Positions 39,400 through 48,633 of a stretch of DNA of 64,000 bases are shown here, one piece after another. The notes beneath the pieces were generated by a model, which was not told the origin of the DNA, searched no databases, and saw nothing but the letters and a program-made list of their open reading frames with translations. The position numbers were made by a program, and so were the translations under genes. Source of the DNA: Xenorhabdus griffiniae (lineage in GTDB: Bacteria > Pseudomonadota > Gammaproteobacteria > Enterobacterales > Enterobacteriaceae); assembly GCF_037265215.1 (NCBI RefSeq), contig NZ_CP147737.1, positions 1,453,501-1,517,500 on the forward strand. The letters are read 5' to 3'. Within the stretch, counting starts at the first letter, position 1. Each line of letters begins with the position of its first letter.

Positions 39400-42027
39400 A
39401 TGAGCAAAAGCACCGCTGAGATCCGTCAAGCGTTTCTTGACTTTTTTCATACTAAAGGGCACCAGATAGTACCAAGCAGCTCGTTGGTGCCAACCAATGA
39501 TCCAACATTGTTGTTCACCAACGCAGGGATGAACCAGTTTAAAGATGTCTTTTTAGGATTGGATAATAGACCTTATTCTAGAGCAACAACGGCTCAGCGC
39601 TGCGTTCGTGCTGGCGGTAAACATAACGATTTAGAAAATGTGGGTTATACAGCCCGTCACCACACTTTCTTCGAAATGTTGGGTAACTTCAGTTTTGGCG
39701 ATTATTTTAAACAAGATGCAATTAAATATGCATGGGAGTTACTGACCAGCGAAGAGTGGTTTAACCTGCCGAAAGAAAAACTGTGGGTTACTGTCTATGA
39801 GACAGACGATGAAGCTTATGACATTTGGCATAAAGAAGTCGGAGTTCCAGCAGAAAGAATCATTCGTATAGGTGATAACAAAGGTGCTCCATATGCGTCA
39901 GATAATTTCTGGCAAATGGGGGATACTGGCCCATGCGGTCCTTGTACGGAAATTTTCTACGACCACGGCGAACATATTTGGGGTGGTCCTCCAGGCAGCC
40001 CAGAAGAAGACGGTGACCGATATATTGAAATTTGGAACATCGTTTTCATGCAATTCAACCGTCATGCCGATGGCACTATGGAGCCGTTGCCAAAACCGTC
40101 CGTTGATACCGGCATGGGGCTGGAGCGTATCACAGCTGTCTTGCAACACGTCAACTCCAACTACGAGATTGACCTATTCCAAAGCTTAATTGCTTCGGTT
40201 GCAGAAGTGACCGGAGCGACAGATCTTACCAATAAATCTCTGCGTGTTGTCGCAGACCATATCCGTGCATGTGCGTTCCTGATCTGTGATGGGGTTATTC
40301 CATCCAATGAAAACCGTGGCTATGTACTTCGCCGTATCATTCGCCGTGCTGTTCGTCATGGCAACATGCTGGGGGCAAGAGAAGCCTTCTTCTACAAGCT
40401 CGTTGCACCATTGATTAAATTCATGGGGGCGGCTGGTGAAGAGCTGAAACAACAGCAAACTTTGGTTGAACAGGTATTAAAAACCGAAGAAGAACAGTTT
40501 GCTCGTACTTTAGAGCGTGGTTTACAGTTGCTGGATGAAGAGCTGGCTAAATTATCGGGTGATACGCTCGATGGTGAAACCGCTTTCCGTTTGTATGATA
40601 CCTATGGTTTCCCTGTTGATCTGACTGCGGATGTTTGCCGCGAACGTAATATCAAAGTAGATGAAGCTGGTTTTGATGCAGCGATGGAAAACCAGCGTCG
40701 TCGTGCTCGTGAATCCAGTGGCTTTGGTACTGATTACAATGAGCTGATCAAAGTTGATGGACGCAGTGATTTTTGTGGTTATGAACATAATTCACAGCAA
40801 GCTGCTGTTATCGCTATCTTCCGCAATGGTCAAGCCGTTGAGCAAATTCACGCTGGTGAAGAAGCGATCATTATACTTGATAAAACTGCATTCTACGCTG
40901 AATCTGGTGGACAGGTTGGTGATACGGGTAAATTGTCGAACGGCAATGGTGTATTCGACGTTGTCGATACACAAAAATATGCTCAGGCAATCGGTCACAT
41001 TGGTAAGTTGATAAGTGGTAGTTTGAGCGTTAATCAGACAGTTAATGCTGAAATTGATGTGGTACACAGAGATGCGATTCGTTTGAATCACTCAGCGACC
41101 CATTTATTACATGCGGCATTACGGCAAATTTTGGGAGAACACGTTGCCCAAAAAGGTTCTTTGGTAAATGATAAGTATCTGCGCTTTGACTTTTCTCACT
41201 TTGAGGCCATGAAGCCAGAACAGATCCGTCAAGTCGAAAACTTGGTGAATGAAGAGATTCGCAAAAATTCACCAATTGTTACAGAATTAATGGAGCTGGA
41301 AGAAGCAAAAGCTAAAGGTGCTATGGCATTGTTTGGCGAGAAGTATGACGAAAAAGTACGTGTACTCAGTATGGGTGGCTTTTCTACCGAATTATGTGGT
41401 GGTACTCATGCGAGTCGCACAGGTGATATAGGGTTGTTCCGTATATCTAGTGAATCGGGTACAGCAGCAGGAATTCGCCGTATTGAAGCTATTACGGGGC
41501 AAACTGCACTAAACGCTATCTATCAGCAGGCTGATTTACTGCAAGACATCGCTCATCTGGTGAAAGGTGATATCAGTAGCCTGAATGAGAAAGTGAAAAC
41601 GACACTGGACAGAACGAAACAGTTGGAAAAAGAGTTGCAACAGTTGAAATCTCAGCAAGCCGCTCAGGAAAGTTCTTCCCTGGCAAACCAAGCCAAGGAA
41701 ATCCAAGGTGTTCGTCTGCTGGTGACACAATTAGGTGATATAGAGCCCAAAATGCTTAGGACGATGGTTGATGATCTAAAAAATCAGTTAGGATCAGCAA
41801 TTATTGTGCTTTCTACAGTGACTGGTGATAAAGTCAGTCTAATTGTTGGTATAACGAAGGATTTGACTGCTAGAATAAAAGCAGGTGATTTAATCTCTTT
41901 TGTCGCCCAACAAGTTGGAGGTAAAGGAGGAGGTCGTCCTGATCTGGCTCAGGCTGGTGGGACCGATGTAACCGCTCTTCCTTCCGCATTAGCTAGTGTA
42001 GAAGAGTGGGTAACATTGCGGTTATAG
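39400..42027 (+). CDS. alaS: Alanyl-tRNA synthetase
   Basis: Attaches alanine to tRNA-Ala and edits mischarged Ser/Gly. It has 875 residues (E. coli 876): a class II catalytic domain at about 1-460 ([37 protein letters not shown]), the zinc-dependent editing domain with HSATHLLH near residue 565 and CGGTH near 665, and a C-terminal coiled coil and DHHA1 domain ending in [14 protein letters not shown]. csrA follows as in E. coli. Confidence 0.98.
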   Translation: MSKSTAEIRQAFLDFFHTKGHQIVPSSSLVPTNDPTLLFTNAGMNQFKDVFLGLDNRPYSRATTAQRCVRAGGKHNDLENVGYTARHHTFFEMLGNFSFGDYFKQDAIKYAWELLTSEEWFNLPKEKLWVTVYETDDEAYDIWHKEVGVPAERIIRIGDNKGAPYASDNFWQMGDTGPCGPCTEIFYDHGEHIWGGPPGSPEEDGDRYIEIWNIVFMQFNRHADGTMEPLPKPSVDTGMGLERITAVLQHVNSNYEIDLFQSLIASVAEVTGATDLTNKSLRVVADHIRACAFLICDGVIPSNENRGYVLRRIIRRAVRHGNMLGAREAFFYKLVAPLIKFMGAAGEELKQQQTLVEQVLKTEEEQFARTLERGLQLLDEELAKLSGDTLDGETAFRLYDTYGFPVDLTADVCRERNIKVDEAGFDAAMENQRRRARESSGFGTDYNELIKVDGRSDFCGYEHNSQQAAVIAIFRNGQAVEQIHAGEEAIIILDKTAFYAESGGQVGDTGKLSNGNGVFDVVDTQKYAQAIGHIGKLISGSLSVNQTVNAEIDVVHRDAIRLNHSATHLLHAALRQILGEHVAQKGSLVNDKYLRFDFSHFEAMKPEQIRQVENLVNEEIRKNSPIVTELMELEEAKAKGAMALFGEKYDEKVRVLSMGGFSTELCGGTHASRTGDIGLFRISSESGTAAGIRRIEAITGQTALNAIYQQADLLQDIAHLVKGDISSLNEKVKTTLDRTKQLEKELQQLKSQQAAQESSSLANQAKEIQGVRLLVTQLGDIEPKMLRTMVDDLKNQLGSAIIVLSTVTGDKVSLIVGITKDLTARIKAGDLISFVAQQVGGKGGGRPDLAQAGGTDVTALPSALASVEEWVTLRL

Positions 42028-42049
42028 TTGGTATTGCCGTGACAGCAGT

Positions 42050-42091
42050 GGCACCATGAAAGCATTTTTTTATGGTGCCGAATGTTTTTTG
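42050..42091 (+). terminator. Terminator of alaS
   Basis: Arms GGCACCAT and ATGGTGCC with a 14-base loop, followed by GAATGTTTTTT. Confidence 0.75.
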
Positions 42092-42274
42092 TTGTGAAAT
42101 TGTTGAAATGTTGGGCACATACTTATATTTTAGCTATCCTATAGATATAGGAAATGTGTTCAAAACTGCTTATACTTTAAGTAGATATCATTGCTTTACG
42201 TTTTCACGGTGTTTGATGGATAATAGCGGGGAAACCTAGAGACCCGACTCTTTTAAATTTTCAAGGAGCAAAGA

Positions 42275-42460
42275 ATGCTTATTCTGACTCGTCGAGTTGG
42301 TGAAACGCTCATGATAGGCGATGAGGTAACAGTCACAGTACTGGGAGTTAAAGGCAACCAAGTTCGCATTGGTGTAAATGCGCCCAAGGAAGTTTCTGTT
42401 CACCGTGAAGAAATTTATCAACGGATTCAGGCGGAGAAATCTCAGCCTACAACTTTTTAA
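42275..42460 (+). CDS. csrA: Carbon storage regulator CsrA
   Basis: A dimeric RNA-binding protein that controls translation and stability of many mRNAs by binding GGA motifs, often over Shine-Dalgarno sites. It has 61 residues, identical in length to E. coli. [16 protein letters not shown] and the key VHREEIY (Arg44) are present. Its own Shine-Dalgarno, CAAGGAGCAAAGA, contains a GGA, and another GGA occurs in AGCGGGGAAACC about 45 bp upstream, so self-repression is plausible. Confidence 0.98.
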   Translation: MLILTRRVGETLMIGDEVTVTVLGVKGNQVRIGVNAPKEVSVHREEIYQRIQAEKSQPTTF

Positions 42461-42773
42461 TTCAAGAATGGCGTCCACGCTTTTATAAGACTTGGGCGCT
42501 ACTCTACTCTTTTCTCTGCTTCTTTCTACTTCCCTGTTTTGTCACTCCTACTATGTTTATCTCTTTTTGATACCTTGTTTCTATTCTCTCATGTCTTCTT
42601 ATTTTCTATCTGTTGAAAAAGCCTCGTTCATGAGGCTATAGAGATGAATAATCATTTTCATAAATTTTAACAGCTTTTAGATAATTTCATTGTTGGTAAA
42701 ACAATCTTTTAGATGCTAAACCAAGCATTTTGCGTGCTAAGTGTTCAAACGAAAAAAAGTTTCGAAAAATTGT
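42461..42773. other. Gap after csrA: pyrimidine tract and minus-strand terminator
   Basis: No gene recognised. About 42490-42615 is strikingly rich in C and T on the plus strand. A hairpin follows at 42620-42637, with its U-run on the minus strand. An AT-rich region then leads to the tRNA promoter. Confidence 0.6.
42615..42637 (-). terminator. Minus-strand terminator with no known gene
   Basis: Six-base arms AGCCTC and GAGGCT with a 6-base loop. The run of five T needed for termination lies on the minus strand (plus strand GAAAAAGCCTC). No minus-strand gene precedes it. Confidence 0.55.
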
Positions 42774-42808
42774 TTGACTTATCAGGCAGGGAAAGTAATA
42801 TGTGCGCC
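42774..42808 (+). promoter_or_regulatory. Promoter of the tRNA cluster with GC-rich discriminator
   Basis: -35 TTGACT (42774-42779), 16-base spacer, -10 TAATAT (42796-42801), then TGTGCGCC. The GC-rich discriminator is typical of stable-RNA promoters under stringent control. Upstream is AT-rich, with possible UP-element character. Confidence 0.8.
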
Positions 42809-42912
42809 ATCGCAGCGACGAAGAGCTTGAAGGAAAGCTTCGGGGTAAATACCAGAAGTAAAGATTTTAAAAGCTACGGAGTGAAAACTTCTAAGTCGCA
42901 GGTTTTGAAAAT

Positions 42913-43005
42913 GGTGAGGTGGCCGAGAGGCTGAAGGCGCTCCCCTGCTAAGGGAGTATGTGGTTAAGAGCTGCATCGAGGGTTCGAATCCCTCCCTCAC
43001 CGCCA
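42913..43005 (+). tRNA. serV: tRNA-Ser(GCU)
   Basis: 93 nt including CCA. Acceptor stem GGTGAGG/CCTCACC, discriminator G, a long variable arm, T-loop GGTTCGAATCC and anticodon GCT at 42947-42949 in CCTGCTAAG. First gene of the cluster; in E. coli serV also leads argVYZQ downstream of csrA. Confidence 0.97.
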
Positions 43006-43012
43006 TTAATAT

Positions 43013-43089
43013 GCATCCATAGCTCAGCTGGATAGAGTACTCGGCTACGAACCGAGCGGTCGGAGGTTCGAATCCTCTTGGATGCACCA
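43013..43089 (+). tRNA. argV: tRNA-Arg(ACG), copy 1
   Basis: 77 nt with CCA. Acceptor GCATCCA/TGGATGC, anticodon ACG in CTACGAA, T-loop GTTCGAAT. This copy has T at the last T-stem base (CCTCT instead of CCTCC), giving a G-U pair. Discriminator A. The A of ACG is expected to be converted to inosine. Confidence 0.96.
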
Positions 43090-43170
43090 TTTAAATACCG
43101 CGATTTTTTAGGTATCTCAATTCTAGTCAGGCAATCAATAGCGCCTGAGCAGAAATAGAAAACCGACAAC

Positions 43171-43247
43171 GCATCCATAGCTCAGCTGGATAGAGTACTC
43201 GGCTACGAACCGAGCGGTCGGAGGTTCGAATCCTCCTGGATGCACCA
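43171..43247 (+). tRNA. argY: tRNA-Arg(ACG), copy 2
   Basis: 77 nt with CCA; T-stem GGAGG/CCTCC fully paired; discriminator A. The spacer before it ends AGAAATAGAAAACCGACAAC, nearly the same as that before copies 3 and 4. Confidence 0.96.
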
Positions 43248-43333
43248 TTTTAGATGATCCCGATTCTGGGAGATCACAATTCTATCAGATCAGGAAATCA
43301 ATAGCGCCTGAACAGAAATAGAAAACCGACAAC

Positions 43334-43410
43334 GCATCCATAGCTCAGCTGGATAGAGTACTCGGCTACGAACCGAGCGGTCGGAGGTTCGAATCCTCCT
43401 GGATGCACCA
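43334..43410 (+). tRNA. argZ: tRNA-Arg(ACG), copy 3
   Basis: 77 nt with CCA, identical to copy 2 as far as I can see. It repeats with a period of 163 bp from copy 2 and to copy 4. Confidence 0.96.
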
Positions 43411-43496
43411 TTTTTAGATGTCCCGATTTTGGGAGATCAAGATTGTATCGATTCAGGCAATAAATAGTGCCTGAAAAGAAATAGAAAACTGACAAT

Positions 43497-43573
43497 GCAT
43501 CCATAGCTCAGCTGGATAGAGTACTCGGCTACGAACCGAGCGGTCGGAGGTTCGAATCCTCCTGGATGCGCCA
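43497..43573 (+). tRNA. argQ: tRNA-Arg(ACG), copy 4, with G discriminator
   Basis: 77 nt with CCA. The body is as in copies 2 and 3, but the discriminator base is G (GGATGCGCCA) instead of A. Arginyl-tRNA synthetase accepts A or G at this position, so it is probably functional. A terminator follows. Confidence 0.95.
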
Positions 43574-43581
43574 GCTTGAAC

Positions 43582-43610
43582 CCCCTGCCTTATCAAGGCA
43601 GGGGTTTTTC
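43582..43610 (+). terminator. Terminator of the tRNA cluster
   Basis: Ten-base arms CCCCTGCCTT/AAGGCAGGGG with a 3-base loop, followed by TTTTTCTTTT. Confidence 0.95.
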
Positions 43611-43766
43611 TTTTATTTCCGTTTAAATATAACATTTGTTTTATTAATTCTGTTTATAATTTGGGCGGAAGTGCATTGCTACCTCTATGTAAGCAGCGAC
43701 AACTTGAGTTGTTTCATATAAAGTAAACTTTTAGTAATAATCTTTTAAACTCCACGGGAGGACAAA

Positions 43767-45326
43767 TTGATCCCGGACGTATCAAAAGCATTGTCATGGT
43801 TAGAGGCAAACCCAACCATATTAAACGGCATTTGTCGTGGCATTGAACGTGAAACATTGCGTGTTACTCCAGACGGTCATTTAGCTAAGACGGGGCATCC
43901 AAAATCACTTGGTGCTTCTTTAACGCATAAATGGATTACAACTGATTTTGCTGAATCTCTACTAGAGTTTATTACCCCTGTTGATAGTAATATAGATAGA
44001 ACCATTGCTTTCCTTAAAGATTTGCATATCTATACTGCCCGGAATCTGCACAATGAGAAAATGTGGCCTTTAAGTATGCCATGTTTTATCGATAAAGAAG
44101 AAAATATCACTTTGGCTCAATATGGTACGTCTAACTTGGGCCGCTTTAAGACTTTGTACCGTGAAGGATTAAAGAACCGTTATAGCGCACTCATGCAAAC
44201 AATTTCTGGTGTGCATTATAATTTTTCTCTGCCGATGAGTTTTTGGCAGGCATGGTTAGGTATTAAAGACGCTGAAACAGGAAAAGAGCAGATTTCAGAT
44301 GGCTACCTTCGTTTGATCCGCAATTATTACCGCTTTGGCTGGGTGATCCCTTATTTATTTGGTGCATCACCGGCAATTTGTTCTTCATTCTTACGTGGAC
44401 GAAATACCGCATTATCTTTCGAGAAAACCGAAAGAGGGACTTGTTACCTGCCTTATGCAACTTCGTTGAGGATGAGTGACCTGGGGTATACCAATAAATC
44501 GCAAAGTGATCTGAATATTACTTTTAATCATCTTCATACCTATGTAGAGGGACTTAAGAAAGCCATTCATAAGCCATCTGAAGAATTTGCGGCAATCGGT
44601 ATCAAAAAAGGAGATAAATACTTACAGCTCAATACTAATGTCCTTCAAATTGAAAATGAGTTGTACGCACCAATTCGTCCCAAACGCGTCACGAAAGAGG
44701 GCGAGTCACCTTCAGATGCTTTGTTAAGAGGTGGTATAGAATATATTGAAGTGCGTTCTTTAGATATCAATCCTTTTTCCTCCGTTGGGGTTGATGAGAC
44801 GCAAATTCGTTTTCTTGACTTATTTTTGATATGGTGTGCTTTGGCTGATGCCCCTGAAATGGGAAATGAGGAACTTGCCTGTTGCCGTGGAAACTGGAAT
44901 AAAGTTATCTTAGAAGGGCGTAAACCAGGGTTGTCTATTGGTCTTGGTTGTGGGATTGAGCAACAACCGCTTAAGATTGTGGGACAAGAGTTATTCAGGG
45001 ATTTAGAGCGGGTTGCCGAAGTCCTGGATGCCTGTTCAGGGACGCAATATCAGTCAGTCTGTAAAGAATTAGTTAATATGTTTGAAGATCCATCACTAAC
45101 GTTTTCTGCACGTGTCCTGGACAAAATGAAATCTCAGGGGATAGTGGGTTTTGGATTGGAACTGGCAGACCAGTATCATAACGAATTGATTGAAGAACAT
45201 TATTCAATTTTGAGTGATGAAAATTTTTCTGTTGAACGTGAAGTTTCTGTATCACGTCAGTATGATCTTGAACAGCAAGATAATATGAGCTTTGAAGAGT
45301 ATTTAAAGCTTCATGCTGAGCGTTAA
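43767..45326 (+). CDS. gshA: Glutamate-cysteine ligase
   Basis: The ATP-dependent first step of glutathione synthesis. It has 519 residues, similar to E. coli GshA (518). [13 protein letters not shown] binds metal and substrate; [27 protein letters not shown] and [12 protein letters not shown] are conserved. Translation starts at TTG (43767), with GGGAGG 5 bases before it; E. coli gshA also uses TTG, which keeps expression low. No in-frame ATG lies nearby. Confidence 0.97.
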   Translation: MIPDVSKALSWLEANPTILNGICRGIERETLRVTPDGHLAKTGHPKSLGASLTHKWITTDFAESLLEFITPVDSNIDRTIAFLKDLHIYTARNLHNEKMWPLSMPCFIDKEENITLAQYGTSNLGRFKTLYREGLKNRYSALMQTISGVHYNFSLPMSFWQAWLGIKDAETGKEQISDGYLRLIRNYYRFGWVIPYLFGASPAICSSFLRGRNTALSFEKTERGTCYLPYATSLRMSDLGYTNKSQSDLNITFNHLHTYVEGLKKAIHKPSEEFAAIGIKKGDKYLQLNTNVLQIENELYAPIRPKRVTKEGESPSDALLRGGIEYIEVRSLDINPFSSVGVDETQIRFLDLFLIWCALADAPEMGNEELACCRGNWNKVILEGRKPGLSIGLGCGIEQQPLKIVGQELFRDLERVAEVLDACSGTQYQSVCKELVNMFEDPSLTFSARVLDKMKSQGIVGFGLELADQYHNELIEEHYSILSDENFSVEREVSVSRQYDLEQQDNMSFEEYLKLHAER

Positions 45327-45402
45327 AAAAGAAAACGGCCACCAGTGGTGGCCAAATAAAATATCTTAGAGAATAGGGATGATAACAATTTTGCGCGTCT
45401 TC
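45327..45402 (-). ncRNA. micA: MicA-like small regulatory RNA
   Basis: On the minus strand between gshA and luxS, the E. coli micA position. The deduced RNA begins GAAGACGCGCAAAATTGTTA, followed by TCATCCC, compared with E. coli GAAAGACGCGCATTTGTTAT. It ends in the hairpin GGCCACC-ACT-GGTGGCC (45337-45353) and a U-rich tail GTTTTCTTTTTT. In E. coli MicA is an Hfq-dependent, sigma-E-induced repressor of ompA and other envelope mRNAs. A GAAACCTT sequence upstream may be a sigma-E -35 element. The hairpin may also end gshA transcription. Confidence 0.88.
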
Positions 45403-45488
45403 ATATCTTATGACCAGCCGCAAATGAAAAGGTTTCACTTATCTGAAAAAATCTTCGTAAAAAATCTGATACCTTAGGAGGTAGTATT

Positions 45489-46004
45489 ATGCCTTTATTG
45501 GATAGTTTTACAGTTGACCATACTCGTATGGCTGCACCTGCTGTTAGAATTGCCAAGACAATGAAAACGCCTCACGGCGATACTATCACAGTATTTGATT
45601 TACGTTTTTGTGTTCCTAATAAAGCAGTGATGCCAGAACGGGGAATTCACACACTTGAGCATTTGTTTGCGGGTTTTATGCGCAATCATTTGAATGGTGA
45701 TGGTGTTGAAATCGTTGATATTTCCCCAATGGGATGTCGTACTGGTTTTTATATGAGCTTAATTGGTGCTCCGGAAGAATTGAGAGTGGCTGAGGCTTGG
45801 AAAGCGGCAATGGAAGATGTGCTAAAAGTTCAAGATCAGAGTCAGATTCCGGAATTAAACATTTATCAGTGCGGTACATATGAAATGCACTCATTGAAAG
45901 AAGCCCAAGATATTGCTCAGCGTATCCTCGATTCTGGTGTTCGTGTCAATTATAACGATGAATTGGCACTGCCTGAAGAAAAACTGGTGGAGCTTCAAGT
46001 TTAG
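45489..46004 (+). CDS. luxS: S-ribosylhomocysteine lyase (AI-2 synthase)
   Basis: Cleaves S-ribosylhomocysteine to homocysteine and DPD, the precursor of autoinducer-2, in the activated-methyl cycle. It has 171 residues, as in E. coli. The metal ligands His54 and His58 lie in [11 protein letters not shown] with catalytic Glu57; the third ligand is the cysteine in [11 protein letters not shown] strong AGGAGG precedes the ATG by 7 bases. The gene follows gshA, with micA between them on the opposite strand. Confidence 0.98.
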   Translation: MPLLDSFTVDHTRMAAPAVRIAKTMKTPHGDTITVFDLRFCVPNKAVMPERGIHTLEHLFAGFMRNHLNGDGVEIVDISPMGCRTGFYMSLIGAPEELRVAEAWKAAMEDVLKVQDQSQIPELNIYQCGTYEMHSLKEAQDIAQRILDSGVRVNYNDELALPEEKLVELQV

Positions 46005-46091
46005 TTTGTTAGATATTGTATATGATAACGACTATTACATTTGGTGATGGAGCTTGTGGTTAAGTAATCAGATCGGCTTTATGTTATTGAG

Positions 46092-46114
46092 GGGCTAGCT
46101 TATTCCGCTAGCCC
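46092..46114 (+). terminator. Hairpin after luxS
   Basis: Eight-base arms GGGCTAGC/GCTAGCCC with a 7-base loop, followed by TTATAC. The T-run is weak. Confidence 0.6.
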
Positions 46115-46191
46115 TTATACCTACATTCGTGTTCTTTTCTCTCTATATTTTTAAAATCATTAATTTCATTAATTATTTTTATTTGGTTACA

Positions 46192-46283
46192 TATACCAAT
46201 CTAACTTCAAGATGCGTGTGATATCTCCCCGCGTAGCGGGGAGATATAAACAATCACATTGATTTGCAAGTTGGATTGGTATA
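46192..46283. repeat. Palindromic intergenic repeat, copy 3
   Basis: 92 bp. The terminal inverted repeats are TATACCAATCTAACTTCAA and the matching CAAGTTGGATTGGTATA, and the core hairpin is CTCCCCGCGTAGCGGGGAG. Confidence 0.85.
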
Positions 46284-46320
46284 GCGGTTAACTGATGATT
46301 CACTGAATTAAATTTATACT

Positions 46321-47595
46321 TTATTTTGTATTTTGGTTTATCGGTGTTACACGAACTTGCTTGATAACATTATCTTGCACCGCAAGAACCTCAAAATTGT
46401 ATTTATTAATTTGCACGTTAGCGTTTAATTCAGGAATTTCACCTAGTTCTTCCAGAATCATTCCATTCATTGTCCTTGGGCCATCTTCGGGAAGCGCCCA
46501 ACCGAAAGCTTTATTTAATTCACGGATATTAGCTGTGCCATCAACCAGAACGGTGCCATCACTTTGCGGAAGAACTTCTTCTGCCAGAGTTGGCGACATA
46601 GAAGTGGTAAAATCACCGACAATTTCCTCTAAAATATCCTCGACAGTCACTAGTCCTTGAATATCGCCATATTCATCAACGATTAGGCCAGCTTTTTGTT
46701 TGTTACGTTGGAAATTAACAAGTTGGATATTTAATGGTGTGCTAACTGGGATGAAATAGATTTTATCTGCGGCTTTGAGTAAATTTCTTTTTGTAAATTC
46801 TTTTTTCTCCATCATCAGTCGGTAGGCTTCACGCACTCGGAGCATACCGATGGCATCATCAAGGGAGTCTCGATATAACACAATACGTCCATGTGGGGAG
46901 TGTGTCAGTTGCCTGATAACGCACTTCCAATCATTGTTAATATCAATGCCGACAATTTCATTACGTGGGATCATAATGTCACCAACGGTAACTTTCTCAA
47001 GATCTAATATTGAGAGCAGCATGTCTTGATTGCGGCGTGATAGATTGCCGTTTGATTCATTTACAATTGTGCGTAGCTCGTCTTTACTGACGGCATCACT
47101 GCGGATATTAGAGGTTTTGATACCCAAACAGCGCATAAACAGCAAACTGATCTTATTAAATGACCAGACAAGAGGCAGCATAATTTTTTCTAGGGGGCGT
47201 AACAGGAAGCTACTTGGGAATGCAATCCTTTCAGGGTAAAGCGCTGCAATGGTCTTTGGCATCACTTCAGAAAAAATAAGAATAATGAATGTGAGTACAC
47301 CTGTTGCAATAGCAACACCGGCATCACCATAGAGTCGCATACCAACGATAGTAGCAAGAGAAGACGCCAAAATATTGACAAGATTATTACCGATAAGTAT
47401 CAGGCTAATGAGTCTGTCTGGATGACGTAGCAGAGATTCCACCCTGCGTGCGGGATTGCTCCCTTGTTTAGCCAAATGGCGTAAGCGATATCGGTTGATT
47501 GTCATCATGCTAGTTTCAGAGGCAGAGAAATAAGCCGAAACAATAACCATAACAACAAGAATAATAATCAGTGTACTTGTTGAGATACTCTCCAA
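46321..47595 (-). CDS. corB: CNNM/CorB-family membrane protein with CBS domains
   Basis: A 424-residue homologue of E. coli YfjD/CorB. Four hydrophobic segments form the DUF21 (CNNM) domain at about 1-190 (SAYFSASETSMMTINRYRLRHL), then two CBS domains at about 200-330 (DLEKVTVGDIMIPRNEI, GDIQGLVTVEDILEEIVGDF) and a C-terminal CorC/HlyC domain. Members of the family are linked to magnesium efflux or homeostasis. It is preceded by ypjD on the same strand, 51 bp away, as in E. coli. Confidence 0.93.
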   Translation of the reverse strand: MESISTSTLIIILVVMVIVSAYFSASETSMMTINRYRLRHLAKQGSNPARRVESLLRHPDRLISLILIGNNLVNILASSLATIVGMRLYGDAGVAIATGVLTFIILIFSEVMPKTIAALYPERIAFPSSFLLRPLEKIMLPLVWSFNKISLLFMRCLGIKTSNIRSDAVSKDELRTIVNESNGNLSRRNQDMLLSILDLEKVTVGDIMIPRNEIVGIDINNDWKCVIRQLTHSPHGRIVLYRDSLDDAIGMLRVREAYRLMMEKKEFTKRNLLKAADKIYFIPVSTPLNIQLVNFQRNKQKAGLIVDEYGDIQGLVTVEDILEEIVGDFTTSMSPTLAEEVLPQSDGTVLVDGTANIRELNKAFGWALPEDGPRTMNGMILEELGEIPELNANVQINKYNFEVLAVQDNVIKQVRVTPINQNTK

Positions 47596-47646
47596 AACAG
47601 AATTCCTTCCTAATAATTATACAAATTGGCGATGATAAATAACTTA

Positions 47647-48438
47647 TTAATAAACCATCAGTTCCTGTAATAGCCTGCTACCGAAAAAGGCCAGCGTGAG
47701 AATAAATGCGCCAATCAAATTGAACCAAATAACACGCTTGCCACGCCATCCTTCATGATAATGCCCCCAAAGCAAAATAACGTAAGTAAACCATGCAATG
47801 ATAGATAAAATAGATTTATGGATATTTTCTTTACTGAAAATATCATCCATGTACATGATGCCAGTACAGAGCGTCAATGTTAGTAAAATTACACCAACTT
47901 GAGTAATGTGAAACATTTTTCGCTCAATTGTCATCAATGGGGGAATACCAGCGGCAAATGTGAGTTTTTTCTTTTTAAGTTGATGATCCAACCAACCAAG
48001 TTGCAATGCATAAAGCGCTGCAATGAGTAACGTAGCATAACCAAGTAATGCCAGCCCAATGTGAATAAATAACTCGATACTGTCTTCAAGATGAGTAATA
48101 AATTCTCCCGGCATCATGCTCGCCAGTATCAAATTGATCATGGAGAAACTGTAAACAATCGGCAGTAAAAACCATGCACGCCCACGGAAAGCGACGACTG
48201 TCATGATGATGCACATAAGTAAGCTAACAATTGAGCCTAAATTCAATAAAGTGAGATTTTGCCCGCTGCTAACATGAAACACTTGATATTTTAATGCAAT
48301 CGCGTGAGCGATTAACGCAACAATGGCAAAAGAAAGTGCCAGTTTTTGATAACTGTTTTGTTGGCGCAATAAACCTGGCACGATGAGCGTCAGGCTAATG
48401 AGATAGGCAAGTAGAGCAATAATTGAAAATATCAGCAT
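47647..48438 (-). CDS. ypjD: YpjD, cytochrome c assembly-family membrane protein
   Basis: An inner-membrane protein with eight hydrophobic segments and the CcmC/CcsA-type fold. WGHYHEGWRGKRVIWFNL and YATLLIAALYALQLGWLDHQ are conserved with E. coli YpjD. The frame is open back to 48561, but the ATG at 48438 gives exactly 263 residues, as in E. coli, and starts with the family sequence. The exact role is unknown; a heme-related or transport role is only suggested by the fold. It is divergent from ffh. Confidence 0.9.
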   Translation of the reverse strand: MLIFSIIALLAYLISLTLIVPGLLRQQNSYQKLALSFAIVALIAHAIALKYQVFHVSSGQNLTLLNLGSIVSLLMCIIMTVVAFRGRAWFLLPIVYSFSMINLILASMMPGEFITHLEDSIELFIHIGLALLGYATLLIAALYALQLGWLDHQLKKKKLTFAAGIPPLMTIERKMFHITQVGVILLTLTLCTGIMYMDDIFSKENIHKSILSIIAWFTYVILLWGHYHEGWRGKRVIWFNLIGAFILTLAFFGSRLLQELMVY

Positions 48439-48633
48439 AACGTGTATCGTTTTCGCAATGGAATCCGGGTATGGATTGAACCTGAAATTTAAGTATACCG
48501 CTAGCAGGAGTAGCCTCCAACCGTTGTTAATCATACTTGGGAATCTCTTTGCAGAGATCACATAATCATCGTGCTATAATTTGCAAAATTTGCCTTACAG
48601 GTAGACCCATTTGTAGATATCTGAGCTGAGACC

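Larger units (their letters stand above)
46005..46320. other. Gap between luxS and corB with hairpin and repeat
   Basis: 316 bp with no gene. It contains a hairpin (46092-46114) and one full copy of the palindromic repeat (46192-46283) between two convergent genes. Confidence 0.7.

Noticed and set aside
43013..43573. Regularly spaced direct repeats that could suggest a CRISPR array
   Set aside because: The repeats are 77-bp tRNA-Arg genes with conserved spacers; CRISPR spacers would be different from one another.
42782..43635. Minus-strand open frames with [24 protein letters not shown] translations in the tRNA cluster
   Set aside because: They are translations of the reverse complement of tRNA genes, a well-known artefact. 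The plus-strand tRNAs explain the sequence.
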